A stretch of 64,000 nucleotides of DNA from Alnus glutinosa (GCF_958979055.1 NC_084889.1:32925261-32989260); one strand, 5' to 3'; shown: positions 12,418-24,265, numbered from the stretch's first letter. Notes: a model not told the origin generated them from the sequence alone. Program-made: numbers and translations.

Positions 12418-14385
12418 ATGGCCCCTAAAAAAAAGACGTTGCAACTGGCAAATGATTTTTGGACGCCTGTAGACCGCACATCAGTTGAGCGACCGGTTGT
12501 AGGGTCAGACGATACGACACAGGACCCTAACGAGACACAAGTGAGCGTAGATTCTCAACATGTACTACATGAGTTACCGGTTGTAGGGTCAGACGATACA
12601 ACACAGAACTCTAACGAGACACAAATGGGCGTAGATCCTCAGCATGTAGTACGTGAGCCACCGATTGTAGGGTCAGACGATACGACACAAGATCCTATGG
12701 AGACACAAGATGGTGTAGATTCTCAGCAATTTGGATCATCAGCACAATCAGTGCCTGAGACTTCACATCATAGCGGTTCTTCACGGGTGCCGCGTATGTT
12801 ACGGGGTGGAAAAGTTCATACAATAGGTATGAATTATTTTATGTTTGATGATCGTCAGTTACTTTGCTAATCTCATACTAATTTAGCAACGCAGAAGTGT
12901 AACGTAATCCATTTTATGATATGCAGATGAGCAGAGTAGAAGGAATGTTAGGACTGTTGGTAGTCCTAAGGACATATGGCATATACCTGATGGGGAAAGG
13001 ATAGTGATCCAATTCAATGCCGCACACCAACCAATGGGCCCGGGTAGCGAGAAATTTAGAAGAATCTGTGGGAAGATCGTAAGAAATGGTCGTTTTATCA
13101 ATTTGCATGGTAACTGGAGGAAGTTACCACCAGGAGGGAAGGAACAGATGTGGCTCACCCTAACGGTAACCTATGAATACCAAAACATGCAATATTTCTG
13201 TCATCATCAATCATATTTATTACAATTCATAATTAGAAAATGTATTTATAGTTTTGTAGTCTTATATTTCCAATTAAGCTATACCCTCTTATTTTGTGTT
13301 TAGAAAAAATTCCATATGGAGCCTGTTCACGACATCGTGAACATAAAAAGACTGACGTTGATGGACCTCGCAAACAAAAGAAGGCAATTCAGGCACGAGG
13401 TCAAGAAAAGTGTGAATTTGCAAGAAACAGATACCGTAGAATCTGTGGTTCGTAGGGCGGTGACAGCGCAAATTTTTGATTCAGAAGACTTTGAAATGCA
13501 AGTTGATAGGTGGTTGTCTTCGGCTGATAAGGTATTTTTATATATTGCCTTATTTATTTTGTTAAGAATCCCCATATTAACATTACAATTTTTATAGGCG
13601 AATTCATTGAAGGCCAAGATGAGCCGTAGCTGCAACGCATTTCTTCATACTCTGGGATCGAAGAGCGTTGCACAGGTTGCACGAGAAATGGTACGTACAA
13701 ATTTAAAACACTCACGGTTTGTAAGCATTATAGTAAGATAATAAGCTTATAATTGAGTATGTTAATGATATTGCAGGAGGAAGACACAGGTGAAACCCCG
13801 AACCGAGACGATATGTTCATTGTCTCGCATACCAAGAAAGATGGGACCCCTGTGAATGTAACGGCTGGGGAAGCTATGGTAAGTACGTAATAAATACGTA
13901 AACATTATTCTCCGGTTCAAGGTTTTCTTTTTTTATATATATATAATTTTAACCTTTTGTCCACTTGAGAAAGATTCAATTTTTTATTTGCATGTTTTGT
14001 GCAGGCGAAGATAAAGGCAATTATCGAAAATCAGTCGCCTTCAGGACGAGAAAGTTCACAGGGGTCGGTATATTGGTCGCACAACGATGCGTGCGCACAA
14101 GTGCTAGGACGGGAACATTCCGGACGTGTACGAGGGGTGGGGCTAGGGCCGACTCCCGGTAAATCCTCCTCTTATTCCTTCGAACAAGGATCAATATCTA
14201 GTTCGCCTACTTCAAGAGAAATGGAGATGGCTGCTGAGGTAGAACGCTTGAGGAATTTGTGCGAAGAGCAAAACACCAAATATGCAGCGCAACAGCAAGA
14301 GTTGGAAAGTGTCAAACGTATGGTAGCTATGATTATGGCGGGAAAAGTACCATCAACAGAAAACAACCAAGAAGGTGATGTCTAG
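12418..14385 (+). CDS. TNPA-type (Transposase_24-like) protein of the CACTA element
   Basis: Seven exons, 12418-12826, 12927-13165, 13304-13531, 13598-13690, 13777-13878 and 14005-14385 with the listed borders (six introns/joins checked in phase where present), give an uninterrupted frame of 483 residues. The start is MAPKKKTL, just after an AG acceptor. Residues about 25-110 hold three near-copies of a 40-residue acidic repeat beginning VVGSDDTTQ. A Transposase_24-like region follows (NGRFINLHGNWRKLPPG ... RRQFRHEVKKSV), and the end is a coiled coil (EMEMAAEVERLRNLCEEQN). In En/Spm this product binds the subterminal repeats and assists the transposase. No break is visible. Confidence 0.87.
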
Positions 14386-14740
14386 TTGTCTAGGTATTTG
14401 GACTTGATTGTTGTTGTCCTTGAAATTGAATTTAACTTATGATATGTAAGCTAATACGTATAGACTGTTATCGTGTGAATTTGAATTTGCACAAGTTGTT
14501 GTTGGTGCCATTTAATTTGGATTTGGATATGGATGATGTTGGATGTTGGATTTGGATATGGATGATGTTGGATTTGGATATGGATGATGTTGGATGTTGG
14601 ATTTGGATATGGATGATGTTGTTGGATGTTGGATTTAGATTTGAAAATGAATTTGGATTTAGATGATGTTGCAGGATTTTGTATTAAGGAATTTTCTATT
14701 AATTAAATTCATATTTAAAAAAAAAAAAAAAAATTCTGGA
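14386..14740. repeat. CACTA 3' region with GGATTTGGATATGGATGATG minisatellite
   Basis: After the TNPA stop, about 14515-14665 holds four to five imperfect copies of a 20-40 bp unit (GGATTTGGATATGGATGATG with optional TTGGATGTT). An A-run near 14718 follows. No gene. Confidence 0.85.
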
Positions 14741-15040
14741 CGGTTTATTTTATTTTATTTTTTTTTTTTCAGATAATTTAGAGACGGTTTCGGCCCAAAC
14801 CGTCTGGAAAATTGCAGACGGTTTTGACCAAACCGTCTGAAATTTATTGCAGACGGTTTGAGAAAACCGTCTGTAAACAGTGCTCGACGGTTTGGGGAAA
14901 ACCGTCTGGAATTGCGGACGGTTTTCCCCAAACCGTCCCTAAACTTAATCAGCGACGCATTCTCCTAGACGGTTTTAAACCGTCTGGAATCAATTCCAGA
15001 CGGTTTTTCTGCATTTCTGGACGGTTTAAAACCGTCTAGA
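14741..15040. repeat. CACTA right subterminal repeat array
   Basis: About a dozen and a half GACGGTTT/AAACCGTC motifs, frequently paired as palindromes, mirror the left array. Likely TNPA binding region, by family analogy. Confidence 0.9.
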
Positions 15041-15061
15041 ATTCCCCTTTTTTTTGTAGTG

Positions 15062-16194
15062 TAGTGATCTTCAAACAAGAACTAGAAACTAGATATTGCT
15101 TACATTTTTGGATGCCTCTCCAAAGCCAAGAAGCCGTAGGGGAAGAGGGGCCCGAAAAGAAAGAACCATAATGTAAGTATTTTTTTATGCAAGTGCTGAA
15201 CCCATAAAGAATTGGAATGAAGAAATTTCCATCCGAGTGTAGTAATGAGAGCCAGATTTGTGGTGAACATTTTCCTGAGACCAAGGCCACCTTGATTGCG
15301 GGGGAGACAGATCGAATCCCAAGATTTAAGACTCAGATGACGAGATTTATCGAGGGGAAACCTCCACCAGAAATCTTTAAGACGTCTATCTAGAGTCTTG
15401 CACAGGGAAGAAGGTAAGAGGAAAGTACTCATAGCATAAGTAGGGATTGCCGCTGCCGAAGATTTAATGAGAACAATCATTCCAGCCTGAGATAGAGTCT
15501 TTGCCCGCCATCCAGTGATTTTTGAAAGAACTTTATCAATCAAGGGTTGGAAAGCCATCTTGCGAGAGGATCCAAACAATAGGGGTAGCCTCAGGTAAAA
15601 AGGGGCAAAAGTCGTCAGACGATAAGGAATAATTCCCAGGATACTAGAGATACTGGCAAGAGAGGTGTTCTTGCTGAAGAGAATGAAAAATTTCCCATTA
15701 TTAACTTTTTGACCTGACCAACTGCAATATTTATGGAGACAGGATGTGATCGATGTCGCCTCAGAGGAAGTTGCCTTGGCAAAGATAATTAGATTATCCG
15801 CAAACAAAAGATGGTTAATTGGTGGACAAAATTTGGAAATTGAAATTCCTTTGAGAAGACCAATAGATTCTTGTTGTTGAAAGAGTTTGGAAAGAACTTC
15901 GGTACCTAGAATAAAAAGGAAAGGAGACAGGGGATCACCTTGACAAAGTCCTTGGGTTGGAGTGAAAAGCCCAAAAGGAGATCCATTAATCAGAATCGAA
16001 AAGGAGGTGGAGGAAACACAGATCCTTATCCAATTGGCCTAGGTGGGGTGAAAGCCCAATTTAAGCATTATGGTTAATAAGAAATCTCATTCCATTCGAT
16101 CAAAAGCTTTTTCCATATCATTCTTCACAGCCATAAGGCCCCACGACCTTTCTTGGATTTGAGAGAGTAGAGAAGTTCATGGGCCATAATAGAA
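15062..16194 (-). mobile_element. L1-type LINE, reverse-transcriptase part
   Basis: This is the upstream part of the LINE interrupted by the CACTA. The minus strand encodes plant L1 reverse transcriptase pieces: QGLCQGDPLSPFLFIL near 15960-15905, then the active-site region with FADN in place of the usual FADD at about 15800, then WWRFPLDK and LPRNQGGLGLRK. The missing second Asp and frame changes show it is inactive. The sequence stops at 16194 inside the RT domain, next to the right copy of the target duplication, so the element is 5'-truncated. Confidence 0.9.
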
Positions 16195-16212
16195 TTATCT
16201 TACCCGCGGCTT
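16195..16212. repeat. LINE target-site duplication, right copy
   Basis: TTATCTTACCCGCGGCTT, identical to 4403-4420. Confidence 0.9.
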
Positions 16213-17118
16213 GACTTTGGTCCTATTGTGACATTGTCTAGTGCACGGTCCAAATTTTTGCATTAACTTATAGTGTAGCTTTCCTTTTCTAGCCGGAATG
16301 AGCAATTCACGTTAGCGAGAAATTCCGTGTTGAAATCTACTTGTCCTTCAAAAGATTTTCTCAATTTCAAAAGAAATTGACAGTGTCAATTTTATAGTTA
16401 TGATTTAAAGTTGGCATTGCATTTAATAATGTATATAAAGTTAATGTTAGTACTTCTTTAAAAAAATGTGAAATCATATACATCATTAAATGTATTAACT
16501 TTAAATCCTGACCATGAATTTGAAATGGAAATGGCCTATTCCATCTTATTAAGGAGTAATGCTACTTTTCGTAACTATTTATCATTCATTTTATATTGGT
16601 CGATGTGATGTATTTTAAGTGACTTTTCTTTTATTTATTTTTAAGTGATTGATATAAAAAATCACTAAAAACACATCATATTAACGATAAAAAATAGGTT
16701 TGAATAGTAGAATTATTCTTTGTCAAGTTATTTCCTGCTTTGGCCTCAAATTATTCTTTGTCAAGTCATTACTGTTAGGAAACCCAAGATTTTATTTTCC
16801 TAGCAAGTAGTAATTAATATAAGCATTCTCTTTCTTTAATGAACTGCATGCAGTAGCATTCTTTTTCCTTAATAAGCTGAAACCCTAGATCTTTTTTTTT
16901 CTGAATATATAGTCCCTGATTTTCTCTTCTTCTATAAATTGGGTGTAGCAACTAGCTAGGAAATTTGATTGAAGAAGAATTTTTCAGTCAATTGTGGCTC
17001 CTCAAAGCCTTTTGTTTTGTCTTAATTTAGCTACGCGCTCTTACCAACCACAACACGTTCCAAACCGATAATTGGGTGCCAGTCTGCCACATTCCAATTA
17101 ATTAATATCTCCACTTCG
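16213..17118. other. Unit A upstream region of the secreted-protein gene
   Basis: AT-rich sequence matched piecewise in unit B (22002-23230), for example GTGCACGGTCCAAATTTT and CTTAATAAGCTGAAACCC. No gene seen. Conserved blocks close to the TATA box (GCTACGCGCTCTTACCA, CCAGTCTGCCACA) may be promoter elements. Confidence 0.5.
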
Positions 17119-17126
17119 TATAAAAA
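17119..17126 (+). promoter_or_regulatory. TATA box of secreted-protein gene A
   Basis: TATAAAAA lies about 90 bp before the ATG and is kept in unit B at 23231-23238. Confidence 0.7.
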
Positions 17127-17208
17127 GGTCGATCCATGATTGAACATTAGCTATATATCGATCCCTTGTCCACCAGAAGCTTCTACTTTTTCTCCTCGAT
17201 CCACAGAC

Positions 17209-17541
17209 ATGATAAACATGAGATGGATACTCTCTTTCTCAGTCACCGCTCTCCTCTTATTCTCTCACCTTCTTCCAAGTTCAGCTCTTGAAAGCGCTTT
17301 GAATCCCCTCCGTAGAGTTCCCGGCCAGCATCATCTGCAACAAGAGAGATCACAATTGGCAGGCAGTTCATTTTACGATCGGAAGCTTAGAGTTCACATC
17401 AAAAAGAGGATTCCCTCGGTTCCGAGAGTCGGAACACGTGGTGCTGGTGGCAGAAAATCTTCAGCTATTCGAAATCGGATATCTTCCTTCAATGTCGTTG
17501 CCTCTGTTATTTGCGTTTCCCTTGGTTTCTTCATGCTCTAG
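17209..17541 (+). CDS. Small secreted/membrane-anchored protein, copy A
   Basis: Single exon, 110 residues. I do not recognise a named family. The N-terminus is a clear signal peptide (MRWILSFSVTALLLFSHLLPSSA). The middle is basic (YDRKLRVHIKKRIPSVPRVG), then TRGAGGRKSSAIR, and a hydrophobic tail (VVASVICVSLGFFML) ends at the stop, which would suit a GPI-type signal or membrane tail. The start at 17209 is chosen because copy B begins at the same ATG; an in-frame ATG at 17140 is not kept. Against copy B, all three coding indels are multiples of three while flanks differ freely, so the protein is under constraint. The layout suits a peptide precursor or cell-surface protein; function is unknown. 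Confidence 0.8.
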   Translation: MINMRWILSFSVTALLLFSHLLPSSALESALNPLRRVPGQHHLQQERSQLAGSSFYDRKLRVHIKKRIPSVPRVGTRGAGGRKSSAIRNRISSFNVVASVICVSLGFFML

Positions 17542-18854
17542 TTTGTGCGTGCGTGGCGGAGTATTTTAGTTCACCTTCAAACATCTTTAAGATCGATCTT
17601 ATCTCAAACACGTCAAATTGTGTTACAATCCTAAGTGCTTCGTATAGTTTAAATACATTCTTAAATATGTGTTTATAAGTTCTACATTTGCATCATATTC
17701 TTGCTTTAACCTTTTTTTTTTATTATTATTTTTTTATTTTTTATTTTTAATATTGTTGCTTAAATGGGTGTGACAGCATATTGTATTTGCCATTCGTAAA
17801 TATTATTGATAAATTCCATTGGTTTTGTATTATAGATCTAAATTTCGGTCCGGCTTGGAGATTAAAAATATGAATCAAACATATCCATGTTAGAATATTA
17901 ATTAAAAGATTAAATTAAATTAAATTAATTTTTTTCTTCTTTTTTTATCAGTTTAATCTTTCTTTAATGTATTACCTATGACTTATTAAGGCAGTTTTAG
18001 ACTAACGTGAAGGAAAATATAAGAATATTAAATGGCTGAATTTATTATTCAGTATAACTTTTTGAAATAAGGAATGATTTAATTTGTCAAATATAATATA
18101 TAAGCAGAATCATTATACACAATTACATAATCTGATATATATGATAAGGTTGGTATCATATGTGGCCTAAAGTTGAACACCAAGTTGATGCCTATCCATT
18201 ACTTCATAAAACTATTTTTACTCTTATGTTATAACTTATATCAAAATACTTTCAACCAAAACACAAAAAGACAGTCCACCACCATCACCTTAATTTTTGG
18301 GAAATGCTTTACTTTCTAAATTTTCATCCTAAAAGTGGTTCTCAATGATGTGTCATCATCCTATGAGATGTTGGCACATTTTTCAAAATAATAGATCTTA
18401 TCCATAATTGACACATCATTTAGAAATTAACTTTTAAAAGAAAAAAAAAATTAGAGAAAAAAATTTGATAGGTGTAGCATCTCTTTAATTTTTTGGTTCT
18501 TGAATGGCTAGTGAAGAGAAGCTGCACAATGGGAGAGATGAAAAGACATTGAGCTGCACACATACGGGAACATATGTTTGTTTGTATGCGTGCATGTTTT
18601 TACCGGCCAACATATTAGGATGATAAATGTTACGTGTACTTAAACTTTTACAAATAGAACCTTACTAAGATGATGTAGAGCTTATTTATTGGTACTCTTA
18701 TCATTTCTTTTTATTAATTATTTTTATCATCTCCAATGAATAAGTTCTACATCAATTAGTAAGGCTTATTTTGTAAAAGTTTAAGTACATGTAGTATTTC
18801 TCTATTATGATTGTAATGCCAGTCTTGCAACATAATTAATAAGGACTATTAGGG
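17542..18854. other. 3' flank and intergenic DNA of unit A
   Basis: AT-rich DNA matched in unit B to about 25560, including GGTTGGTATCATATGTGGCC. A weak foldback with CTTACTAA and TTAGTAAG arms lies near 18640-18800. No gene seen. Confidence 0.5.
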
Positions 18855-18904
18855 ATGAAAAAAGGGCTACCGTATCATTGGAAAAAAGAAAAAAGAAAAA
18901 AAAA

Positions 18905-19590
18905 AAGAGGGGTGGCTCGAGCCACCTGCCTCTCCCCCCCATGGCCAGCTTGGGGTTGGCCGAACCACCTCCATGGCCCTTGCCTTAAGGGCCAAACCTT
19001 AAACCTTTCTTTTATTTATTTATTTTTTTCTCTTTGGCCTTGTGGGGTGGCTTGGCCACTCCCATGGGCCATGGGGGTGGTTCGGCCACCCCTAGACCGG
19101 CCGAATCTGGGGTGTTTTTGCCACCCCCAAACCAGCCATGAGGGTGGCTCAGCCATCCCTCATCTTTTTTTTTTCTTTTTTTTTCAATTTTTAAAACTGT
19201 TTAAGTTTTTGTAAGTTTTTATTATTTTTAGTTTTTTAATTTTTTTTTAATGAATAAGACACGTGTCAACTTGCTGGCCAAACCACCTCCATGGCCCTTG
19301 CCTTAAGGGCCAAACCTTAAACCTTTCTTTTATTTATTTATTTATTCTCTTTGGCCTTGTGGGGTGGCTTGGCCACTCCCATGGGCCATGGGGGTGGTTC
19401 GGCCACCCCTAGACCGGCCGAATCTGGGGTGTTTTTGCCACCCCCAAACCGGCCATGAGGGTGGCTCAGCCATCCCTCATCTTTTTCTTTTTTTTTTTTT
19501 CAATTTTTAAAACTGTTTAAGTTTTTGTAAGTTTTTATTATTTTTAGTTTTTTAATTTTTTTTTAATGAATAAGACACGTGTCAACTTCT
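18905..19590. repeat. GGCC-rich palindromic repeat, duplicated in tandem (318-bp period)
   Basis: A GC-rich block full of GGTGGC, GGCCAC and GGCCGAA motifs in both orientations. Copies at 18958-19275 and 19276-19590 are nearly identical, from GGCCRAACCACCTCCATGG to GACACGTGTCAACTT. Unit B holds a single related block at 26265-26700. It looks like the core of a foldback element whose arm continues to about 19690 (CTTCCGTAAATTTTTGGACGG). Open frames here are repeat translations. Confidence 0.85.
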
Positions 19591-19813
19591 TAGAGGTATT
19601 AATGTGGACTTCCGTAAATTTTTGGACGGAAGTACTATCTCCGTCTTTAGCCATAAATGAAGTATCATCTACTATAGGAAATGAACCACAAGAAAAATGG
19701 GAAAATTGTTTGTTTTTATTTTTTCAATGCAGGGAAGGGGAAAGGGGAAAATAATTGTTATGTTAAAATTTATTTCATGACCTTCATCTCTACCATCCGA
19801 CATGCAATTCTCG

Positions 19814-20553
19814 TTAAAGCATTCATAGTGGGTTATATAAAACCCACTGTAAATCTATAATACGTAAGAAAACCACAAAAAAGCTCCTCCATCGGCTTCT
19901 CTATCCCAACGCCAATTTAGATTTGTTGAAGATTTGTGAACAGTGCAACGCCACACAGATCTATTGATTTTTATTTTTATTTTTTATTATTATTTATGAT
20001 TGTTTCTCTCACTTTCTTTCTCTTTCCCGTCACTTTCTTTCACTTTCTTCCACTTGTCGGCAGTCTCTCTAGGAAGTACAAGCAAGCTCGTTGTCGTTAG
20101 CTCGGGGGTTGGAGATCTCGACAATGACGACTGCCGGATCACCGGGCTGGTACACGTCATTTTTCTTCTAGAGCTTCAGAGTTAGCCGGAGCTGGAGTGA
20201 TCTGGTGAGCTCGTCGTCGCTGGCTTGGGGGTTAGAGAACTTGATGATGACGACTACCGAATCGCCGTGTTGGTCTTCAGAGTCGGCCGGAGTTGGAGCG
20301 ATCTGGCGAGCTCGTCGTCGCTGGCTTGGAGATCTCGACGGTGACTGAAGCTCAGTCTTCACTTTCTTCATCTTGATCACAGTTTTAACAAAAAAAATAA
20401 AAAATATAAAAAATAATTATTTTAATAAGATAGATAAAAATCTAAATAATCAGTTGGATGGTAGTTTTGTAAGTGATTAGCTAAACTAGAAAAAATAAAT
20501 TTTGATTATTTAGAAAAGATAAAAAATTGCATCATCCAATGTGAATGCTCTTA
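19814..20553. mobile_element. MULE-like element with GC-rich internal repeats, unit A copy
   Basis: The ends are inverse: TAAAGCATTCATAGTGG on the left and CCAATGTGAATGCTCTTA on the right. The interior at 20080-20345 holds two to three copies of a roughly 100-bp GC-rich unit (GAGCTCGTCGTCGCTGGC, GATCTCGACGGTGAC, GTCGGCCGGAG). That unit is unlike its AT-rich surroundings and may derive from captured gene sequence. Unit B has the same element at 26928-28097, enlarged by a later insertion. Confidence 0.65.
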
Positions 20554-20729
20554 CAACTTATTCCAAGATGCTATTGTTTTTTTCTTTCTTTGAAGAAATA
20601 AAGAGATCTTTGAGAGGTTAATATTGCTAGGGACGATAAAAAGAAGCTTGAAATAAAATTCAAAATAAGCAGCAAAAAAATGCTATGCATGCACTTATTG
20701 AGTTGCAAACAGTTTTCTGGGTTAAAAAA

Positions 20730-20780
<51 letters not shown>

Positions 20781-20850
20781 AAAATTAAAATTAAAATTAA
20801 AATTAAAATTAAAATTAAAATTAAAATTAAAATTAAAAAAAAAAAAAAAA
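20730..20850. repeat. A-run followed by (TTAAAA)n
   Basis: About 47 A, then ten or so TTAAAA hexamers, then another A-run. Unit B has only an A-run at the same place (28276-28300), so the hexamer array grew, or was lost, after duplication. Confidence 0.95.
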
Positions 20851-20985
20851 TAGTGACAACTCCACGCCGTCCTCGAACCCAGCTTTTTTCCAAAATTTTG
20901 ATGGAACTGTGTAATGCCACATCTACACCAATCATATTACAACACATATCCCTTATAATAAAAAAAAATTATAAAATATAATTTT

Positions 20986-21528
20986 TTTTCCTTTTTGTTA
21001 GCATTCTTTTAATAGCATCGTCAAATTTTACTCCCTAAAGTAGTTAAAAATCACTTTTCTTTATTCTCGTGAGCTTTTTTTTTTTTTTTTTTTTTTAAAT
21101 ACTCCCAGCAACCTCATCATTTTAATTATTCACTATCACTATTTCATTTAAATATACTTTTTTCAGATTTCTTTATTCTTTCTCTATTTAATTTTTTTAT
21201 ACAACAAGCTATCATATATCTTTATCTTGAGATTAGATCATTGCTAAGAAATTCACAAAAGTTTTTATTTGCTTCTTAACCAAATTCAAGAAAGAATGAA
21301 AGAAAAGATAAATGAAAGAACCACAAAGTTTATGTCAGGGACAAAGAAACCTTCACGTCCATGAAATAATGACACAATCGTGTGAGAGAGATGGAAGATG
21401 AGAGAAGAAAATGCGAGAAGAAAGGAAAAAAAGTATTGTGATCAAGTGAGAGAGAAAGGAGAAATAAAATTAGTGAAAGAGTTGACGAGTGAATATTACT
21501 CATTAAAATCTGCATGTTCAAACTTTCC
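20986..21528. other. Spacer between duplication units
   Basis: AT-rich, with a T22 run near 21070 and a purine-rich stretch near 21350-21480. No counterpart was found after unit B. No gene seen. Confidence 0.5.
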
Positions 21529-22199
21529 TTAGGTCTAATAAATTTCTTGGGGTCGGGATAAAGGTCATCTCTGATGCGGATACCGTCTTTTCCTTAGATC
21601 TTGACTTTTGTCATTTCTTCTACTACGCCGTCGCAATCTTCTTCGTATCTTCCCTTTCTTTCCAGAATGACAATAATAATTAATATGCATATTGCGTATA
21701 CTTTAGCCAATGAAAATAATAATCACTTTCGTTCACACTTTAGAAGATTTCTTAGGACTACTTTAAGAAAACTGTAGAATAAATGATTTTATTTTTATTT
21801 TATTTTTCCGTTCAGAAAAACACGTGCATGATGAATACTCAATGCTCCCCTTCTTCCTGTCTCTCTCTCTGTGATGGCGAGTCAAATTAAACGGATCAAT
21901 GGTATCTTGTAGAAGCTGTGAGGTATCTTGTAGAAGTTGTGAGGATGGGTGAAAGGTGTCAATTAATTAATACACGTATTTTTTTTCTTACCCGACGGCT
22001 TGACTTTCGTCCTTTCGTGACTTTGTCTGGTGCACGGTCCAAATTTTCGCATTTAGCTTGTAGTGTAGCTTTCCCTTTCTAGCCGTAATGAGCAATTCAC
22101 GTTAGCGACAAATTCCGTGTTGAAATCTACTCAGTCCTTCAAAAGATTTTCTCAATTTCATTATTATAATTTAAAGTTTGTGGATTTAATAATGTATAT

Positions 22200-22545
22200 A
22201 GAGTTAATGGGTAGGCAACTGTTTTTTAAGTTAGATCAGGGTGAAGCTACCCCTGACTTTGGGGGCCAGGGGTTTACCCCCAAAAAAAAAAATTCCTAAA
22301 AAAAGAAAATAATAATTAATTTTACTAATAAATTTTGTTATTTTATAGTTTTGGTCCTCCCAATTTTTTTTTTTTTCAATTTGGCCTCCCCAACTCCTAA
22401 ATCTTAATTAGCTCCGCCCCTGAGTCAGATCTTTCTGACTTAGAGTTCAGGAATCTTGTACCTCTTGTCTCAATCTGTATGCCTTCAGGCTTTTTCAGTA
22501 ATATATCGTAGCACATGCTACATGTTCTAAAAAAAAAAAAAAACT
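22200..22545. mobile_element. Unassigned repeat with A-tail, unit B only
   Basis: Contains GGGGGCCAGGGGTTTACCCCC, then TTGGTCCTCCCAA, TTGGCCTCCCCAA and GCTCCGCCCCTGAG, and ends in an A-run at 22530-22544. Unit A has different sequence here. The A-tail suggests a retroposed or composite repeat, but I cannot name the family. Confidence 0.4.
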
Positions 22546-22573
22546 GCATTTGGTGACAGTAGCATTCTTTTTC

Positions 22574-22948
22574 GAGTAATGATTCACTACTACCTAAATA
22601 TACAGCTTTTCACCATCTTGCCTATGTGGCAAGGTGGTCCCTCACCTTAATTTATTTTTAAATAGAGTAATGATTCACTACCACCTAAATATACAACTTT
22701 TCACTACCTTATCTATGTGGCAAGGTGGTCCCCCACTTTAATTTATTTTTAAAAAATAAAAAAACTTAAAAAGTAGTGGGGGACCACCTTGCCACATAGG
22801 CAAGGTGGTGAAAAGTTATATATTTAAGTGGCATTAAATCATTATTCTTTTAAAAAATAAAAAAATTCAAAAAGTAGTGGGGGACCACCTTGCTACATAG
22901 GCAAAGTGGTGAAAAGTTGTATCTTTAGGTGGCAGTAAATCATTATTC
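22574..22948. mobile_element. MULE-type MITE with doubled arms
   Basis: It is flanked by the 9-bp duplication TTCTTTTTC (22565-22573 and 22949-22957). Unit A has a single TTCTTTTTC here (about 16859-16867), a true empty site. Inside are two left arms (22574-22660, 22667-22757) and two right arms (about 22775-22845, 22870-22948), each with the CACCTAAATATACA ... TTTTCACC ... GGCAAGGTGGT theme. A MITE thus seems to have inserted in, or duplicated within, a relative. The 9-bp target length fits Mutator-like elements. Confidence 0.88.
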
Positions 22949-23230
22949 TTCTTTTTCCTTAATAAGCTGAAACCCTAGATTTTTTTTCCAGAATAATCCC
23001 TGATTTTTCTCTTCTTCTATAAATGGGGTGTAGTAACTAGGAAATCTGATTGAAGAAGAATTTCAGTCAGTTGTGGAGGCCCGGCTCCTCGAAGCATTCA
23101 ACTCTTCTCTCTCTCTGCTTTTGTTTTGTCCTCTTAATTTAGCTACGCGCTCTTACCAATTACGACACGATCCAACCCAACCATTAATTGCCAGTCTGCC
23201 ACACTCGAATTAATTAATATCTCCACTTCG

Positions 23231-23238
23231 TATAAAAA
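23231..23238 (+). promoter_or_regulatory. TATA box of secreted-protein gene B
   Basis: TATAAAAA about 95 bp before the ATG, matching 17119-17126 in unit A. Upstream sequence of the two copies is alike to about 22950. Confidence 0.7.
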
Positions 23239-23331
23239 GGTAAAGCTTCGATCCATTAATTATTGAGCATTAGCTATATATCGATCCCTTGTCCACAAGA
23301 AGCTTATACTTTTTCTCCTTGATCCACAGAC

Positions 23332-23661
23332 ATGATAAACATGAGATGGATACTCTCTTTCTCAGTCACCGCTCTCCTCTTATTCTCTCACCTTCTTCCA
23401 AGTTCAGCTCTTGAAAGCGCTTTGAATCCCCTCATGAGTAGAGTTCCCGGCCAGCATCTGCAACAAGAGAGATCACAACTGGCAGGCAGTTCATTTTACA
23501 ATCGGAAGCTTGGAGTTCACATCAAAAAGAGGATTCCCTCGGTTCCGAGAGTCGGAACACGTGGTGCTGGTGGCAGAAAATCTTCAGCTATTCGAAGTCG
23601 GATATCTTCCTTCAATGTTGCCTCTGTTATTTGCGTTTCCCTTGGTTTCTTCATGCTCTAG
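23332..23661 (+). CDS. Small secreted/membrane-anchored protein, copy B
   Basis: Single exon, 109 residues, about 95% identical to copy A. The signal peptide is unchanged. Differences are MS for R near residue 35, loss of one H and one V, and D/N, R/G and N/S substitutions in the mature part. The basic GTRGAGGRKSSAIR segment and hydrophobic tail ending GFFML are kept. All indels keep frame, so both copies look functional. The promoter region is also conserved, so both are probably expressed; that is inference. Role unknown. Confidence 0.8.
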   Translation: MINMRWILSFSVTALLLFSHLLPSSALESALNPLMSRVPGQHLQQERSQLAGSSFYNRKLGVHIKKRIPSVPRVGTRGAGGRKSSAIRSRISSFNVASVICVSLGFFML

Positions 23662-24101
23662 TTTGTGCGTGCGTGGGTGGCGGAGTATGTTAGTTCATCT
23701 TCAAACATCTTTAAGATCGATCTTATCTCCAACACGTCAAATTGTGTTACAATCCTAAGTGCTTCATATAGTTTAAATACATTCTTAAATATATAAGTTC
23801 TACATTTGTATCATATTCTTGCCTTAACCTTTTTTATTTTTTATTTTTTTAGTTTTTTTTTTTAATATTGTTGCTTAAATGGGTGTGACAGCATATTGTA
23901 TTTGCCATTCGTAAATATTATTGATAAATTCCATTGGTTTTGTATTATAGATCTAAATTTCAGTCCAAGTACTTTAGATCTAAATTTCGGTGGGACTTGG
24001 AGATTAATATGAATCAAACATATAATGTTAGAATATTAATTAAAAGATTAAATTCAAATTTTTTTTTTTATCAGTTTAATCTTTCTTTGGGATAAGTAGG
24101 G
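23662..24101. other. 3' flank of copy B
   Basis: AT-rich, alignable with 17542-17970 of unit A. No further feature seen. Confidence 0.5.
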
Positions 24102-24265
24102 GAGTAATGCTATAAGGCACACTTTCATCACACTATGGCAGACTTTTGTGCCTACGTGGCACATTTTGCGGTGAGATAAATTTAATTCATCTACTGCAAG
24201 ATGTGCCACGTAAACACAAAAAGTCTGCTAATAGTGTGATGAAGGCGTATCTTATAGTACTACTC
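24102..24265. mobile_element. Foldback MITE, unit B only
   Basis: The arms GAGTAATGCTATAAG ... TTCATCACACTA ... GTGCCTACGTGGCACAT and their complement make a near-complete hairpin. Unit A reads straight through (near 17969). Target duplication is not clear. Confidence 0.75.
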
